This document shows positions 41,351 to 50,984 of a DNA stretch of 64,000 bases, in pieces (the first letter of the stretch is position 1; each line of letters starts with the position of its first letter). The stretch comes from Mogibacterium sp. (lineage in GTDB: Bacteria > Bacillota > Clostridia > Peptostreptococcales > Anaerovoracaceae), in assembly GCA_017512145.1 (NCBI GenBank), contig JAFWHB010000014.1:124001-188000 (forward strand). The letters run 5' to 3'. The notes beneath the pieces were generated by a model. The model worked only from the letters and a program-made list of their open reading frames with translations. It made no database searches and had not been told where the DNA came from. The translations under genes were made by a program, and so were the position numbers.

Positions 41351-43447
41351 TTAAATCCTCTCTGCAATTATTACTCTGTCGAGGCCTGCGAGATCTTTGG
41401 CCTTGTGGATGTCATCGTAGGCTTTGGTCTTGCCGAGAAGCCTCTTGACGTCGCCTGCCTGCTCTGCGCCGATCTCGAGCACAAGATACCCTCCGGATCT
41501 CAGGTGTCCGCTCGCTTTGTCTGCTATCGTCCTGTAGAAGTCGAGTCCGTCCTTGCCTCCGTCGAGCGCAAGCCTTGGCTCATGATCTTTGACCTCGACA
41601 TCAAGGGTGTCTATGACATCGCTTTCGATGTACGGCGGGTTGCAGATGATCATGTCGTACTTCTTGTCTTCAGGCAGTGCCTCGAACATATCTCCGAGCA
41701 GGAAAATGCACCTCTTGTTGACCTTGTTGAGACCCGCGTTGCCCATGGCTGTATGAAGAGCATCCTGCGACACATCAGTCATTGTTATGAGTGCCTCAGG
41801 CATTTTGTATGCGATAGATATTCCGATCGCTCCGCTGCCTGTGCAGAGGTCGAGGACTTCCGGATGCATCCATTCCTGATCCTTTGCCTTGAGGAGCTTG
41901 AGTGCCTCTTCAACGACTACCTCTGTATCGAGCCTTGGTATCAGGACACTTGGATTGACTCTGAACGGGATCCCCATGAACTCCTGCATGCCGAGGATGT
42001 ACTGGAGCGGAGTTCCGGTGAGTCTCGCCTGGATCCTCTGCTCGTATACTTTGAAGTCCTCCTCGCGCATCAGCTCCTTGCCTCTTGTGATGAGCTGGGT
42101 GCGTGTGAGGCCTGTGGCATAGGACATGATCATTGTGGCTTCATTCTTGCCGTTCTCTATCATGCTGAGAGTCGCCTGTCCCCACTTGAGAGCGTTCTCT
42201 ATGGTGGTGATATCGTTGGTAAATCTATTGGCTATGGTGCGTTCCTTAGCCTTCTCCTTGTTGTGCTCAGCAATCCCCTTAGCAAGGGAGATGGTCCCTT
42301 CCGACGGTGGGGTTACTATTGTATAGCCGTTGGCGTCGAGACTGTCGAGGAATTTGATGGCCTCATTGATGCTCTCTTCGTTGACTTCCTCTTGTTCGTC
42401 CGGGAGCTTCTTCTGAAGTGCCTCCGAGCCATCCGCCCACATGCGGTCCGGCAGGAGGAAGCCGTCTTTGTCGACAAAGCCTTCGATCTCCGGTGCTTCA
42501 GGATCCACGAGTACTGCCTTAAGCGAAAGGATACCTACCTCGAGCTGCTCATTTGTCGGCTCAGCGGTGGTGAGCTTCTGGAGCATCAGTCCCGGCCAGC
42601 TCAGGATCCTGACTATTCTTCCGTCGGATCTGCCTGCCCACTTGAGAAGCTCGTAGCTGATTCCTGCGATCACAGGGATCAGAAGGATTCTCGAAGCTAT
42701 TCTCCAGAAGAGATTCGGCCATCCGAGGAAGCTGAACAGCAGCAGACTGATGATGAGCACGAATACAAGAAAGCTCGTGCCGCACCTCGGATGCAGTGTA
42801 TAGAACTGCGCCGCGTTCTCCGGCGTCAGTTCCAGATTATTCTCAAAGCAATGTATGGTCTTGTGCTCTGCTCCGTGATATCTGAACAAAGTCATGATAT
42901 CATCCATCTTCCGTATCGCGACGACATACCCTATGAATATCGCGATCCTCAGAAGGCCTTCTATCAGATTCAGGATGATCGCATTGCTGATCCATCTGCC
43001 CAGGAAATTGACTGCCCAGGTCGGAAGTATGACGAAGAACAGTATCGATATAGCGATGGCGAACAGAAGAGCGCTTGTCATGAGGAAGTTCCATGCGGCT
43101 TTGTCGCCGAACTTCTTGTTGATCCAAGCTTCGAGTTTGCCAGGCTCCTCTGCATACATCTCAGGAGCGTATTTCTCAAGGATGTCTGCTGATTCCATGA
43201 GTGTGGACATACCCGATATCAGCGAATGGGCAAAAGCGACCACGCCTCTTACAAGAGGAATCTTCATCGCCTTGGATGGTGCCGGCTTCTTCTTCGTCTT
43301 AAGATACAGCTCCCCCGTAGGAAGCCTCATAGCTAGCGCGATGCGGTCCGTCCCCTGCATCATCACGCCTTCCATGACGGCCTGCCCGCCGATGGAAGTA
43401 GGGCACGCTTCCTTTATGAATATTTTGCTGTAATCCATTTTTGCCAT
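41351..43447 (-). CDS. prmC: DUF1385 membrane protein fused to PrmC release-factor methyltransferase
   Basis: 698 residues. Residues about 1-320 are DUF1385 (CPTSIGGQAVMEGVMMQGTD, RYHGAEHKTIHCFE, four membrane helices). After a linker of about 80 residues comes a complete PrmC: helical N-domain, LQYILGMQEFMGIPFRV, LDLCTGSGAIGISIAY for SAM, and the catalytic NPPYIES. PrmC methylates the GGQ glutamine of RF1 and RF2. The two genes are usually neighbours; here there is one frame with no stop or frameshift, which would tether PrmC to the membrane. Start at 43447 is preceded by AAAGG at a rather long spacing. Confidence 0.92.
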   Translation of the reverse strand: MAKMDYSKIFIKEACPTSIGGQAVMEGVMMQGTDRIALAMRLPTGELYLKTKKKPAPSKAMKIPLVRGVVAFAHSLISGMSTLMESADILEKYAPEMYAEEPGKLEAWINKKFGDKAAWNFLMTSALLFAIAISILFFVILPTWAVNFLGRWISNAIILNLIEGLLRIAIFIGYVVAIRKMDDIMTLFRYHGAEHKTIHCFENNLELTPENAAQFYTLHPRCGTSFLVFVLIISLLLFSFLGWPNLFWRIASRILLIPVIAGISYELLKWAGRSDGRIVRILSWPGLMLQKLTTAEPTNEQLEVGILSLKAVLVDPEAPEIEGFVDKDGFLLPDRMWADGSEALQKKLPDEQEEVNEESINEAIKFLDSLDANGYTIVTPPSEGTISLAKGIAEHNKEKAKERTIANRFTNDITTIENALKWGQATLSMIENGKNEATMIMSYATGLTRTQLITRGKELMREEDFKVYEQRIQARLTGTPLQYILGMQEFMGIPFRVNPSVLIPRLDTEVVVEEALKLLKAKDQEWMHPEVLDLCTGSGAIGISIAYKMPEALITMTDVSQDALHTAMGNAGLNKVNKRCIFLLGDMFEALPEDKKYDMIICNPPYIESDVIDTLDVEVKDHEPRLALDGGKDGLDFYRTIADKASGHLRSGGYLVLEIGAEQAGDVKRLLGKTKAYDDIHKAKDLAGLDRVIIAERI

Positions 43448-43471
43448 TATGTGTTCTAGCCTTTCGTTATG

Positions 43472-44833
43472 CTATCTCATCTTCTTGAGCATGAAATTTA
43501 CGAAATCCTGATTGCTCTTGGTGCTCGAGAGATTGTCTATGATCTCCTCGGTGACCTCCATGACGCTGCCGGAGGACATCGCGCGCCTGAGCATGTACAT
43601 TACAGAATACTCCTCCGGTGTGAGAAGGAGATCTTCTCTTCTTGTGCCGGATTTGTACAGATCTATCGCAGGGAAGATCCTGCGCTCTGAAAGCTGCCTG
43701 TCGAGGTGCAGCTCCATGTTGCCCGTTCCCTTGAATTCTTCGTAAATGACATCGTCCATTCTGCTGCCGGTATCGACAAGTGCTGTCGCAAGAATAGTGA
43801 CGCTGCCGCCTTCTTCGATATTTCTCGCAGTACCGAAGAACTTCTTTGGCGGATGGAGAGCTCCCGGATCAAGTCCGCCGGAGAGTGTCCTTCCTGACGA
43901 AGGAACTTCCATGTTGTATGCTCTTGCGAGTCTTGTTATGGAGTCGAGCAGGATCATTACGTCCTTGCCGGACTCTGCGAGCCTCTTGGCCCTCTCGATT
44001 ACCATCGAAGCTACCTTGACATGGTGCGAAGCCTGCTCATCGAATGTCGAATAGATGACCTCAGAATGTTTGAGGCTCCTCTTCATATCCGTGACCTCTT
44101 CAGGCCTCTCATCTACAAGAAGAACGATGAGCTCTATGTCAGGATACTTCTCCTCGACGGATGCTGCGATCTTCTTGAGGAGCACCGTCTTGCCTGCCTT
44201 AGGCTGAGCGACGATAAGTCCTCTCTGGCCTCTTCCGATTGGTGCGACAAGGTCCATCACTCTTGTCGAGAGGTCTATGCTTGAATTCTCAAGTACGATC
44301 TTCTCATTCGGGAAGATCGGTGTGAGTGCGTCAAAGTGCGGTCTCCTCTTCGAAGCCATCGGATCCATCCCGTTGACTGTCTTGACATAGAGAAGCGCAC
44401 CAAATCTCTCGTTGGCGCGAGGCTTTCTTGTGATGCCGAGGATCTTGTCTCCGGTCCTCAGGCCAAATCTTCTTATCTGGCTGTTCGATACGTAAATATC
44501 CTTGCTCGAGGTAAGGAAGTTGTCGAATCTCAGGAATCCGAATCCGTCTTCTGCTATCTCGAGGATACCTTCGACCTCCGGCCTTTCCTCCTGCTCTTGT
44601 TCCTGTTCCTGTCCCGGTTCTTCCGGCTCTGTCTCTGCTGCAGCATCGATTTCCTCTGCCTCAGCACCCGAAACCATATCATCAGCTACTGCCTCAAGGA
44701 TCTCCTCGAGGTTGTTCTTCTTCTCTTCAGGCACTGCTTCTGCAGCTACTGGAGTCTTCTTGATCCTTGTGTAGGATCTCTTCTTAGGCTTCTCCTCGGC
44801 CTGAACTTCGTTATTAATAATTTCTTCAGACAT
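43472..44833 (-). CDS. rho: Transcription termination factor Rho
   Basis: 453 residues. After an acidic, low-complexity N-terminal stretch (about 30-85) come the cold-shock-like RNA-binding domain (GILEIAEDGFGFLRFDNF) and the hexameric ATPase with Walker A AQPKAGKTVLLKKIA, the Q-loop/R-loop region and the LSGGLDPGALHPPKKFFG segment. GGAGG precedes the ATG. Upstream is ltaS-like, downstream the DUF1385-PrmC fusion. Confidence 0.97.
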   Translation of the reverse strand: MSEEIINNEVQAEEKPKKRSYTRIKKTPVAAEAVPEEKKNNLEEILEAVADDMVSGAEAEEIDAAAETEPEEPGQEQEQEQEERPEVEGILEIAEDGFGFLRFDNFLTSSKDIYVSNSQIRRFGLRTGDKILGITRKPRANERFGALLYVKTVNGMDPMASKRRPHFDALTPIFPNEKIVLENSSIDLSTRVMDLVAPIGRGQRGLIVAQPKAGKTVLLKKIAASVEEKYPDIELIVLLVDERPEEVTDMKRSLKHSEVIYSTFDEQASHHVKVASMVIERAKRLAESGKDVMILLDSITRLARAYNMEVPSSGRTLSGGLDPGALHPPKKFFGTARNIEEGGSVTILATALVDTGSRMDDVIYEEFKGTGNMELHLDRQLSERRIFPAIDLYKSGTRREDLLLTPEEYSVMYMLRRAMSSGSVMEVTEEIIDNLSSTKSNQDFVNFMLKKMR

Positions 44834-44886
44834 ATAAACCTCCGGTTATAGAAAGGAATTAGATAAGAATGGAAATATCATATATA

Positions 44887-46986
44887 TCAGAGCTCCTCAT
44901 TGGCTCCGACTGTGGTGAGGATCTCCTCCTCTGATTTGTCTACCTGGCTTACTTCGAGCTTGCTGACATCCTCAGGATCGATCTCTTCGTTCAGAGCGAG
45001 CAGTGTCGGCGACAGGTAAACTGTCGACAGCTGTTTGCCTTCAAGACTTATGATCGATCTCTCGGTAAAGTTCTTGCCCCTGATATAGTATCTGTCGCCT
45101 ATCTTGATTATGTCCTTGATAGAGATCAGCTTGTGTCCCATCTGCATATTCGATGCCTGATATGGAGCTGTTCCGCCAAATGCATACAGCTTGCCGTAGA
45201 GCATATCGTATGCGAGGGCCTCCATCTCAGCAAGATAAGCCGGATCCTTGGATTTGGTCGTCTGCTGATAATCGAACATAATGCCTTCATGCGCAAGTCC
45301 GGCGTCCTTGAGAAGGACTGCTCCGCTCTGGTATGAATGAAGGTCTCTGTCCTTCTTCTCAAGACCGATGTTGTCCCAGATGACATATCTTGTCTGGTAG
45401 AGATCATCCGCCTTGTAGTTCTCTTCCTTGACATCAAGAGCCGGGATATGGTCGCCGTAGATGATCATGACCGTCGGCTCTTCCGCCTCATTGATCGCCT
45501 CTATCAGCTCTCCGATGAAGGTGTCCATTTCATGACACTCGTTGAGATAATACTCATATCTCCACTTTGTCGTCTCATCCTCGGCTGTTACTGTCGTGTA
45601 AGGATTCTTGAATACCTGCTCAGTCGGATATGCTCCGTGTCCTTCGACTGAAATGACATGAAGGAAATCCCTCTGATCTGTGGACTTCATGATGTCCATG
45701 ATCTCGTCTGTAAGAACAGTGTCCTTGCACCAGTTCGTCGGGGTGAAGGATACATTGTTCATGTACTCAACGGATGTGAAAGTGTCAAATCCGAGATTTG
45801 CGTATACTTCGTTTCTGTTGTAGAAGAGCGCTCTGTGGTCGTGAAGAGCACTTGTGGCATAGCCGTGACTCTTCGCTACATAAGCCATGTTCTCAAGAGT
45901 CTTCTTCCTGAGTTTGCCCTTGTACGGATATTCGCCCGGGCCAAAGAACTTCGCGCTGATGCCTGTCAGGACTTCGAACTCTGTGTTCGCAGTTCCTGCT
46001 CCACAGGCCGGTACGATGAACCTTCCCGAGGTGTAGTTGTCATACAGCTCATTGAATACTGGTGTCGGATCGCGGTCGACCTGGATGTTCGCGTAATCCT
46101 GCGCTACCGTGAAGGATTCCATCTGCAGCACGATGATATTCGGATGCTCAGTGCTGTCATCCTTCTGCTCGAGGATCGTATCTGTCCCCTTCTTGGTCTT
46201 ATTCTCAAGTATCGACTGTATCATTGCCTCAGAGTAGCCTCTCGGCCTTGAGATTCCGGCATTGGCCGAGGTCTCAATGAAGCAGTACGCAAGTCCGTAG
46301 TCACGGTAAGCGTAGTTGAGGTTACCGAAGAATGTGCCCACGATGCCTGCATGGATCGCCCCGTAAGATGCGCCGAGTGTCACTGCTACTGTTATGAGGA
46401 TCGCTGCGATGCTCTTAGGATACCTGATGTTCTTCCACTTCTCGCTCCTGAGGAAGATCATCAGTATTGCGATGACGCCGAGCACTGCGGCTGCAACGAC
46501 AAGGACCAGCTGCCATGAAGCAAAATATGTCGTTGCTATTGTCAGTCCGTCTGCAAAATTCTGCAGGTCATACAGTGTGAACGGGGTCATTCTTGACATC
46601 AGGATAACTCCGTTGACCGTTCCTATGACCACCCACAGAAGTGAAACTATGAACCACACAAAGCGCCTTCTCCTGAAGAGAAGCGCAAAGGTCATAGTAC
46701 AGAAAATAATCAGTGCGTTATAGAGGAATACAACAGGATGCGAGGCTGCCCACTTGAAGCCTTCGAACGGACCTGTAGTGAATCTTGCGAACCACTCCAT
46801 GTACAGGTTGATGACAACGGCTCCTGCAGCCATGAGCATGACGTATTTGACCTCGTGGCGATCTGCATCGAAATACTTCGACGCCCTGCGAGGGAATATT
46901 TTGTAGAAGATCTTAACGATCACATTCCATACCTTGCCAAATGGAATAGCGATTAATGCTAATATCTGTTTGATTTTATCCAGCAA
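44887..46986 (-). CDS. LtaS-family membrane sulfatase (phosphoglycerol transferase type)
   Basis: 699 residues: about five membrane helices in the first 230 residues, then an extracellular sulfatase/alkaline-phosphatase-fold domain. The nucleophile Thr is in GAGTANTEFEVLTG, with metal-binding IYGDH and HGAYPTE. LtaS proteins polymerise glycerol phosphate from phosphatidylglycerol or decorate surface polymers. I start at TTG 46986, where GGAGG lies six bases upstream inside the last codons of ksgA (11-base overlap); the in-frame ATG at 47115 would overlap ksgA by 140 bases without reason. The last ~100 residues are an extra domain of unknown role. Confidence 0.88.
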   Translation of the reverse strand: MLDKIKQILALIAIPFGKVWNVIVKIFYKIFPRRASKYFDADRHEVKYVMLMAAGAVVINLYMEWFARFTTGPFEGFKWAASHPVVFLYNALIIFCTMTFALLFRRRRFVWFIVSLLWVVIGTVNGVILMSRMTPFTLYDLQNFADGLTIATTYFASWQLVLVVAAAVLGVIAILMIFLRSEKWKNIRYPKSIAAILITVAVTLGASYGAIHAGIVGTFFGNLNYAYRDYGLAYCFIETSANAGISRPRGYSEAMIQSILENKTKKGTDTILEQKDDSTEHPNIIVLQMESFTVAQDYANIQVDRDPTPVFNELYDNYTSGRFIVPACGAGTANTEFEVLTGISAKFFGPGEYPYKGKLRKKTLENMAYVAKSHGYATSALHDHRALFYNRNEVYANLGFDTFTSVEYMNNVSFTPTNWCKDTVLTDEIMDIMKSTDQRDFLHVISVEGHGAYPTEQVFKNPYTTVTAEDETTKWRYEYYLNECHEMDTFIGELIEAINEAEEPTVMIIYGDHIPALDVKEENYKADDLYQTRYVIWDNIGLEKKDRDLHSYQSGAVLLKDAGLAHEGIMFDYQQTTKSKDPAYLAEMEALAYDMLYGKLYAFGGTAPYQASNMQMGHKLISIKDIIKIGDRYYIRGKNFTERSIISLEGKQLSTVYLSPTLLALNEEIDPEDVSKLEVSQVDKSEEEILTTVGANEEL

Positions 46987-47875
46987 TTCGTGCCTCCAGA
47001 AGGGAGTCCGCAAGTCTTGCGAATTCTCCCATGTCGAGACTCTCTGCTCTGCGCTCGTGCTCAATGCCGGCAGCATCGAGAGCCTCGGAAATTGTTGATT
47101 TGTCGTAATCGCCAAGAGACATCAGCGAGTTCAGGAGAGTCTTGCGTCTCTGCGAGAACCCTGCCTTGATGCACCTGAAGAATAGTTCTTCGTCTTTGAC
47201 TTTAACAGGATGCTCCTCGAGGAGATCCATTCTCAGTACGACAGAGTCCACCTTAGGGACCGGATAGAAGCATTCTCTCGAGACATCTGTTATCTCGCTT
47301 ACTTCTGAATAGTAGTGTACTGAGTAAGATATTGCGCCTGAGAGCTTGGTGCCTGGAGCTGCGGCTATCCTGTCGCCGACTTCCTTCTGCATCATGACTG
47401 TGATGCTCTCAGCACCTGTGCCTGCTTCAAGCAGCTTCATTATTATCGGGGTAGTGATGTAATACGGAAGATTTCCGACAATGCGAAGATCCTTAAGTCC
47501 GAACTCTTCCATCTTCTCTGCAGCAAGACCTGCAATATCTACTTTGAGTATGTCCTCATGGATTATCTCTACATTGCCGAGACTGAAGGTCTTGACTCTC
47601 AGGCCCTCGAGCATACGCTCATCGAGCTCGACTGCGATCAGATGGCCTGCTCTCTCTGCGAGAGGCAGCGTAAGAGCTCCTGTTCCGGGGCCGATCTCTA
47701 TTACGAGTGAATCCTCCGTAACACCGCTTCCTTCAACTATGGCCTCTATGATCTCATCATCGATAAGAAAGTTCTGACCGAGACTCTTGGAAGGTCTGAT
47801 GCCAAGCCCCTTCGGTGGCTTTGTCTTATATGTTCTGTTGTTCTTTGATCCTGATGACCGTTTTTTCGAGCTCAT
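46976..47875 (-). CDS. rsmA: 16S rRNA dimethyladenosine transferase
   Basis: 299 residues (KsgA). Dimethylates two adjacent adenosines near the 3' end of 16S rRNA. SLGQNFLIDDEIIEAIV, IEIGPGTGALTLPLA and the catalytic GNLPYYITTPII are present. The lysine-rich first 25 residues are longer than usual and overlap rnmV by 50 bases. Its ribosome site is weak, so translation is probably coupled to rnmV. Confidence 0.95.
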   Translation of the reverse strand: MSSKKRSSGSKNNRTYKTKPPKGLGIRPSKSLGQNFLIDDEIIEAIVEGSGVTEDSLVIEIGPGTGALTLPLAERAGHLIAVELDERMLEGLRVKTFSLGNVEIIHEDILKVDIAGLAAEKMEEFGLKDLRIVGNLPYYITTPIIMKLLEAGTGAESITVMMQKEVGDRIAAAPGTKLSGAISYSVHYYSEVSEITDVSRECFYPVPKVDSVVLRMDLLEEHPVKVKDEELFFRCIKAGFSQRRKTLLNSLMSLGDYDKSTISEALDAAGIEHERRAESLDMGEFARLADSLLEARIAG

Positions 47876-48419
47876 CTCTCTCTATTCTGAATCCTTTGAT
47901 TTTCTTAAGTAATGCCCGGGAATTACCATAACCGATCCCGAGCTCTCTGCATACTCTGGCTCTTAGTTCTGAAGCTCCGTCTGAGCCTGCGAGTCCGAGC
48001 CTGATAAGGTCTGCCTGCGTTACCGGATCTTCCGGCTCGCTGCTTCCCATGCTCTTTGCTCTCTCGCTTATATTAAGAGCCTTTGTCAGGGCCTCAGCGA
48101 TGTCTGCCGGGTCAGCATTCTCAACTCCGATATCGTCGCCCCTGAGTGCGTCCTGCCTTGCGAGGCTGCACTGTATAGCATCTGGGTATTTGTCTGTGAG
48201 CCTCTTCCTGATCCTCTCTCCTGCAAGATCCGGATCTGTCAGTATGATGATTCCCTTCTCATCATATGCCTTGTCGATCATGCCCCATGTCTCCGCAGAA
48301 ATCCCGTATCCGTGTGTCGGTATGATAAGAGCATCACACGCTCTTGATACAGCATCCACATCGTCTCTGCCCTCGACTATGATGGCCTGTTCTATCTTGA
48401 TTCTGTTATCCTTAGTCAT
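47826..48419 (-). CDS. rnmV: Ribonuclease M5
   Basis: 197 residues. Toprim domain with AIIVEGRDDVDAV and LTDPDLAGERIR (acidic metal ligands), followed by the RNase M5 C-domain (GNSRALLKKIKGFRI). It matures 5S rRNA, together with ribosomal protein L18. Start at 48419 (MTKDNRIKIEQ) lies inside the divIC stop overlap. rnmV-ksgA order is the Firmicutes norm. Confidence 0.94.
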   Translation of the reverse strand: MTKDNRIKIEQAIIVEGRDDVDAVSRACDALIIPTHGYGISAETWGMIDKAYDEKGIIILTDPDLAGERIRKRLTDKYPDAIQCSLARQDALRGDDIGVENADPADIAEALTKALNISERAKSMGSSEPEDPVTQADLIRLGLAGSDGASELRARVCRELGIGYGNSRALLKKIKGFRIERDELEKTVIRIKEQQNI

Positions 48420-49011
48420 TATTATCTGTCTCTTCTCCGGACTGAGCCTCAGCTCCTGCCTCTGCGCCTTCTTCGGCTTCCGCGGCTGCGGCCTCTGCAC
48501 TATCCTGGAAAACAAACATTATCTCTCCCGGATCAAGAAGCCTGAGCTGTTTTCTTGCCTGGTCCTTGATGTATTCTTTGTCGCCTACGCGCTCGAGTTC
48601 TCTTGCAAGGCGGTCTCTCTCTTCTTCGAGCTCCTGCTGCTGCTTTCTCAGTGCGTAGTTCTCGGCCTTGAGTCTGAAGATCTCTCTTCCGCACATCGTA
48701 AAGAGCATGGCAAAGAGGGCAATCACACCTATGACTGCCAGACTCTTCCGTCGGGTCTTCTGCCATTTGTACTTCCTGCGCCTTGCAGCGATCCTTGCGG
48801 CAAGCTCTGCGTCACGCGCAGCCTGCTCCTCAGGGGAGAGCTCTTCTTCTTCAGGTTCGAACTCTTCCTCAAGTACGGGCTCCTCCTGAGCGGCTTCGGT
48901 GAATTCAGCAGCTTCAGCTACTTCCTGTTCTTCATCAGAAGCCTCTTCGCTGGATGTCTCTGTGCCGTAGCCGTCATATTCAGTTGTCCATTCATATCTT
49001 TCTTCGGACAA
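48412..49011 (-). CDS. DivIC/FtsB-like septum formation protein
   Basis: 199 residues: a long acidic cytoplasmic region (about 1-70), basic segment, one membrane helix at about 93-110 (VIGVIALFAMLFTMCG), coiled coil 113-150 (RLKAENYALRKQQQELEEER) and an Ala/Glu-rich tail. This is the septum-formation-initiator architecture that bridges FtsL and DivIB in the divisome. Length is greater than B. subtilis DivIC because of the acidic ends. It overlaps rnmV by eight bases. Confidence 0.8.
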   Translation of the reverse strand: MSEERYEWTTEYDGYGTETSSEEASDEEQEVAEAAEFTEAAQEEPVLEEEFEPEEEELSPEEQAARDAELAARIAARRRKYKWQKTRRKSLAVIGVIALFAMLFTMCGREIFRLKAENYALRKQQQELEEERDRLARELERVGDKEYIKDQARKQLRLLDPGEIMFVFQDSAEAAAAEAEEGAEAGAEAQSGEETDNND

Positions 49012-49025
49012 TTCAATTCTCCATT

Positions 49026-50984
49026 CTAAATTCCAAGATATGGTCTAGGGTTGACAGGTGAACCATTGAGTACGATCTCGAAGTGCAGGTGGCTTCCGAA
49101 GCTGTGTCCGGTATTACCTACAAGGGCGATGTTCTGTCCCTGATATACCTTCTCTCCGTAACGTACAAGCAGCTTGCTACAGTGAGCGTATCTTGTCTGT
49201 CTTCCATCCTCATGCTGGATGAATACTACATTTCCGTATCCGGAGTAGTACTCTGCCTTGACTACGGTTCCGCCGTCTGTTGCATAGATCGGAGTTCCGG
49301 TAGGAGCTCCCATGTCGATACCTGCGTGGAGACGTCCCCATCTGAAACCAAAGTTGGATGTGAGTACGTAGTTGTGTATCGGCATTACATATGTTCCGGT
49401 AGGTGCTGTCTTAGGTCTTTCAGCAGTTCCTACGAGGATGATCTTGTCCTGTTTCTCTCTGACTGTCTCGATGCTGTCTGCGTTCCTCTTGGTTACTTCT
49501 CCGGCAACCTTGGTTATGGTTCCGTCGAAGATCTGGATTCCGTCGACACCTTCCTGCTCTATGTGGGTCTCGCCCTCATAGTACTCGTCAGACTCTTTCT
49601 TGATCGTCTCGTACTCGAGAGTCTCCTTCATTCTTCCGGTCTCGACCATTTTGACGCTTACAGGATCGATTATCTTACGTACGCAGATCTTATCGCCCTG
49701 CTCGATCTCAGTCACGACATTCTCATTGTTCTCATCATAGATATTGATCGGTTCGACTCCGAATGTCCTTGCGATGCTTCCGAGGTTCTCCTCAGGCTCT
49801 ACGATATGGAAAATGATCTCCTCTCCGCCCTTGGTCATATTCTCGAGTGCTTCTGCATAGCTCTGTACGCTTGTAAGCAGAACGTTGATAGGCCTTATAG
49901 CAAGGTCATTGGTGAACTTGGTTGATACAAGTGTCATGCCTTCATCCGGCTCGCTCAGTACGGCCATTGCATTGTTGAGGAGGTTCTCAGCCTCTTCATT
50001 GTCCTTGACCACTGCTACGAGGTTCTCACCGTCATATACGCCATAAGCCTCAGTCTCGATATCTGTCATGTAGACGAGCTTGTTGACTGTTGTATCTGCA
50101 TCGTCGATACTTTTGCCTCTTGCATCGACAAGATTGAATGTAACATTCTGGTTGGCAGTGAATTTGATCTCGGATCCGCCCGAATTGTTCTCTGTCATCT
50201 TGGTGCCGGCGATTTCGAGCACGTCCATAACATCTTCCTGATTGTTTACATATCCGAGGATCTTGCCGTTGTATGCATATTCATAGACGGTGTATTTGTC
50301 GAATATTGCAAGAACGACAGCGGCAAGCACGCCTATGATCAGGATAACAAGACCGATCATCCTTCTTGACTGTCTGTAGGTCGAAGTGATCCTGTGCCCT
50401 GCCTTGACAAAGTCTCTGCCGGCATCTGCTGCTGCAGAGTCTATCATGGTCTGGAGTCTGTCGTGAAAATCGACAAAGGCTGCGATCCTTCCCTCGCCCT
50501 TGTTAGTAATCTCGAGGGATCCTGCGATCTTCCTGACCTCTTCATCAGTAGGTTCATACTTGGTGAATATGACAGGAGCCTTCTGCTTGGTGTCAGCCTT
50601 CGGCTTGGCCTCTTTCTTCTTGGCAGGCTTCTTCTTAGCAGCCTTCTTCTTTGCCGGCTTCTCAGCTTCTTCAGTTGGCTCTTCTGCCAGAGTCTCAGGC
50701 TCTGCAGCCACTTCGGCCTCTTCCACAGGGGCCTCAGCTTCTGTAGCTGGCTCTTCGGCTGGTTCTTCGGCCTCTGTCTCTGCTTCTTTGAGCAGTTCTT
50801 CCGGCTCTACGAATGTAACATCTCCAGGCTCCAGATTCTTCTCAGCAAGATATCTGGCGTACGCCAAAGCCAGAGCGTGGAGTTCTTCCTCACTCGGCTC
50901 CGGTGCCTTCGTCTCGGCTATCTCTGCATATACTTCTCTTTTTTCGTTATCGTGTTCTAATTTGTCCTTGTCTGCTGGAACCAT
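49026..50984 (-). CDS. M23 peptidase with LysM and G5 domains
   Basis: 652 residues: acidic then lysine-rich (PAKKKAAKKKPAKKK) cytoplasmic region, one membrane helix near 212-232, a LysM-type domain near 390-440 (NLGSIARTFGVEPINIYDEN), a G5 domain (about 445-525) and a C-terminal M23 endopeptidase with HAGIDMG and HLHFEI zinc and catalytic motifs. It cuts peptidoglycan cross-links outside the membrane, probably during growth or division given the adjacent divIC. The histone-like lysine-rich tract on the inner side is unusual. It overlaps the dnaD-like gene by 28 bases. Confidence 0.9.
   Translation of the reverse strand: MVPADKDKLEHDNEKREVYAEIAETKAPEPSEEELHALALAYARYLAEKNLEPGDVTFVEPEELLKEAETEAEEPAEEPATEAEAPVEEAEVAAEPETLAEEPTEEAEKPAKKKAAKKKPAKKKEAKPKADTKQKAPVIFTKYEPTDEEVRKIAGSLEITNKGEGRIAAFVDFHDRLQTMIDSAAADAGRDFVKAGHRITSTYRQSRRMIGLVILIIGVLAAVVLAIFDKYTVYEYAYNGKILGYVNNQEDVMDVLEIAGTKMTENNSGGSEIKFTANQNVTFNLVDARGKSIDDADTTVNKLVYMTDIETEAYGVYDGENLVAVVKDNEEAENLLNNAMAVLSEPDEGMTLVSTKFTNDLAIRPINVLLTSVQSYAEALENMTKGGEEIIFHIVEPEENLGSIARTFGVEPINIYDENNENVVTEIEQGDKICVRKIIDPVSVKMVETGRMKETLEYETIKKESDEYYEGETHIEQEGVDGIQIFDGTITKVAGEVTKRNADSIETVREKQDKIILVGTAERPKTAPTGTYVMPIHNYVLTSNFGFRWGRLHAGIDMGAPTGTPIYATDGGTVVKAEYYSGYGNVVFIQHEDGRQTRYAHCSKLLVRYGEKVYQGQNIALVGNTGHSFGSHLHFEIVLNGSPVNPRPYLGI

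Noticed and set aside
41165..43192. A 675-codon plus-strand open frame
   Set aside because: It is the antisense shadow of the DUF1385-PrmC gene, whose domains are unmistakable; no ribosome site or family match.
46987..47115. Longer N-terminus of the LtaS-like protein from ATG 47115
   Set aside because: It would overlap ksgA by 140 bases, and the extra residues are the out-of-frame reading of ksgA; TTG 46986 has GGAGG at proper spacing.
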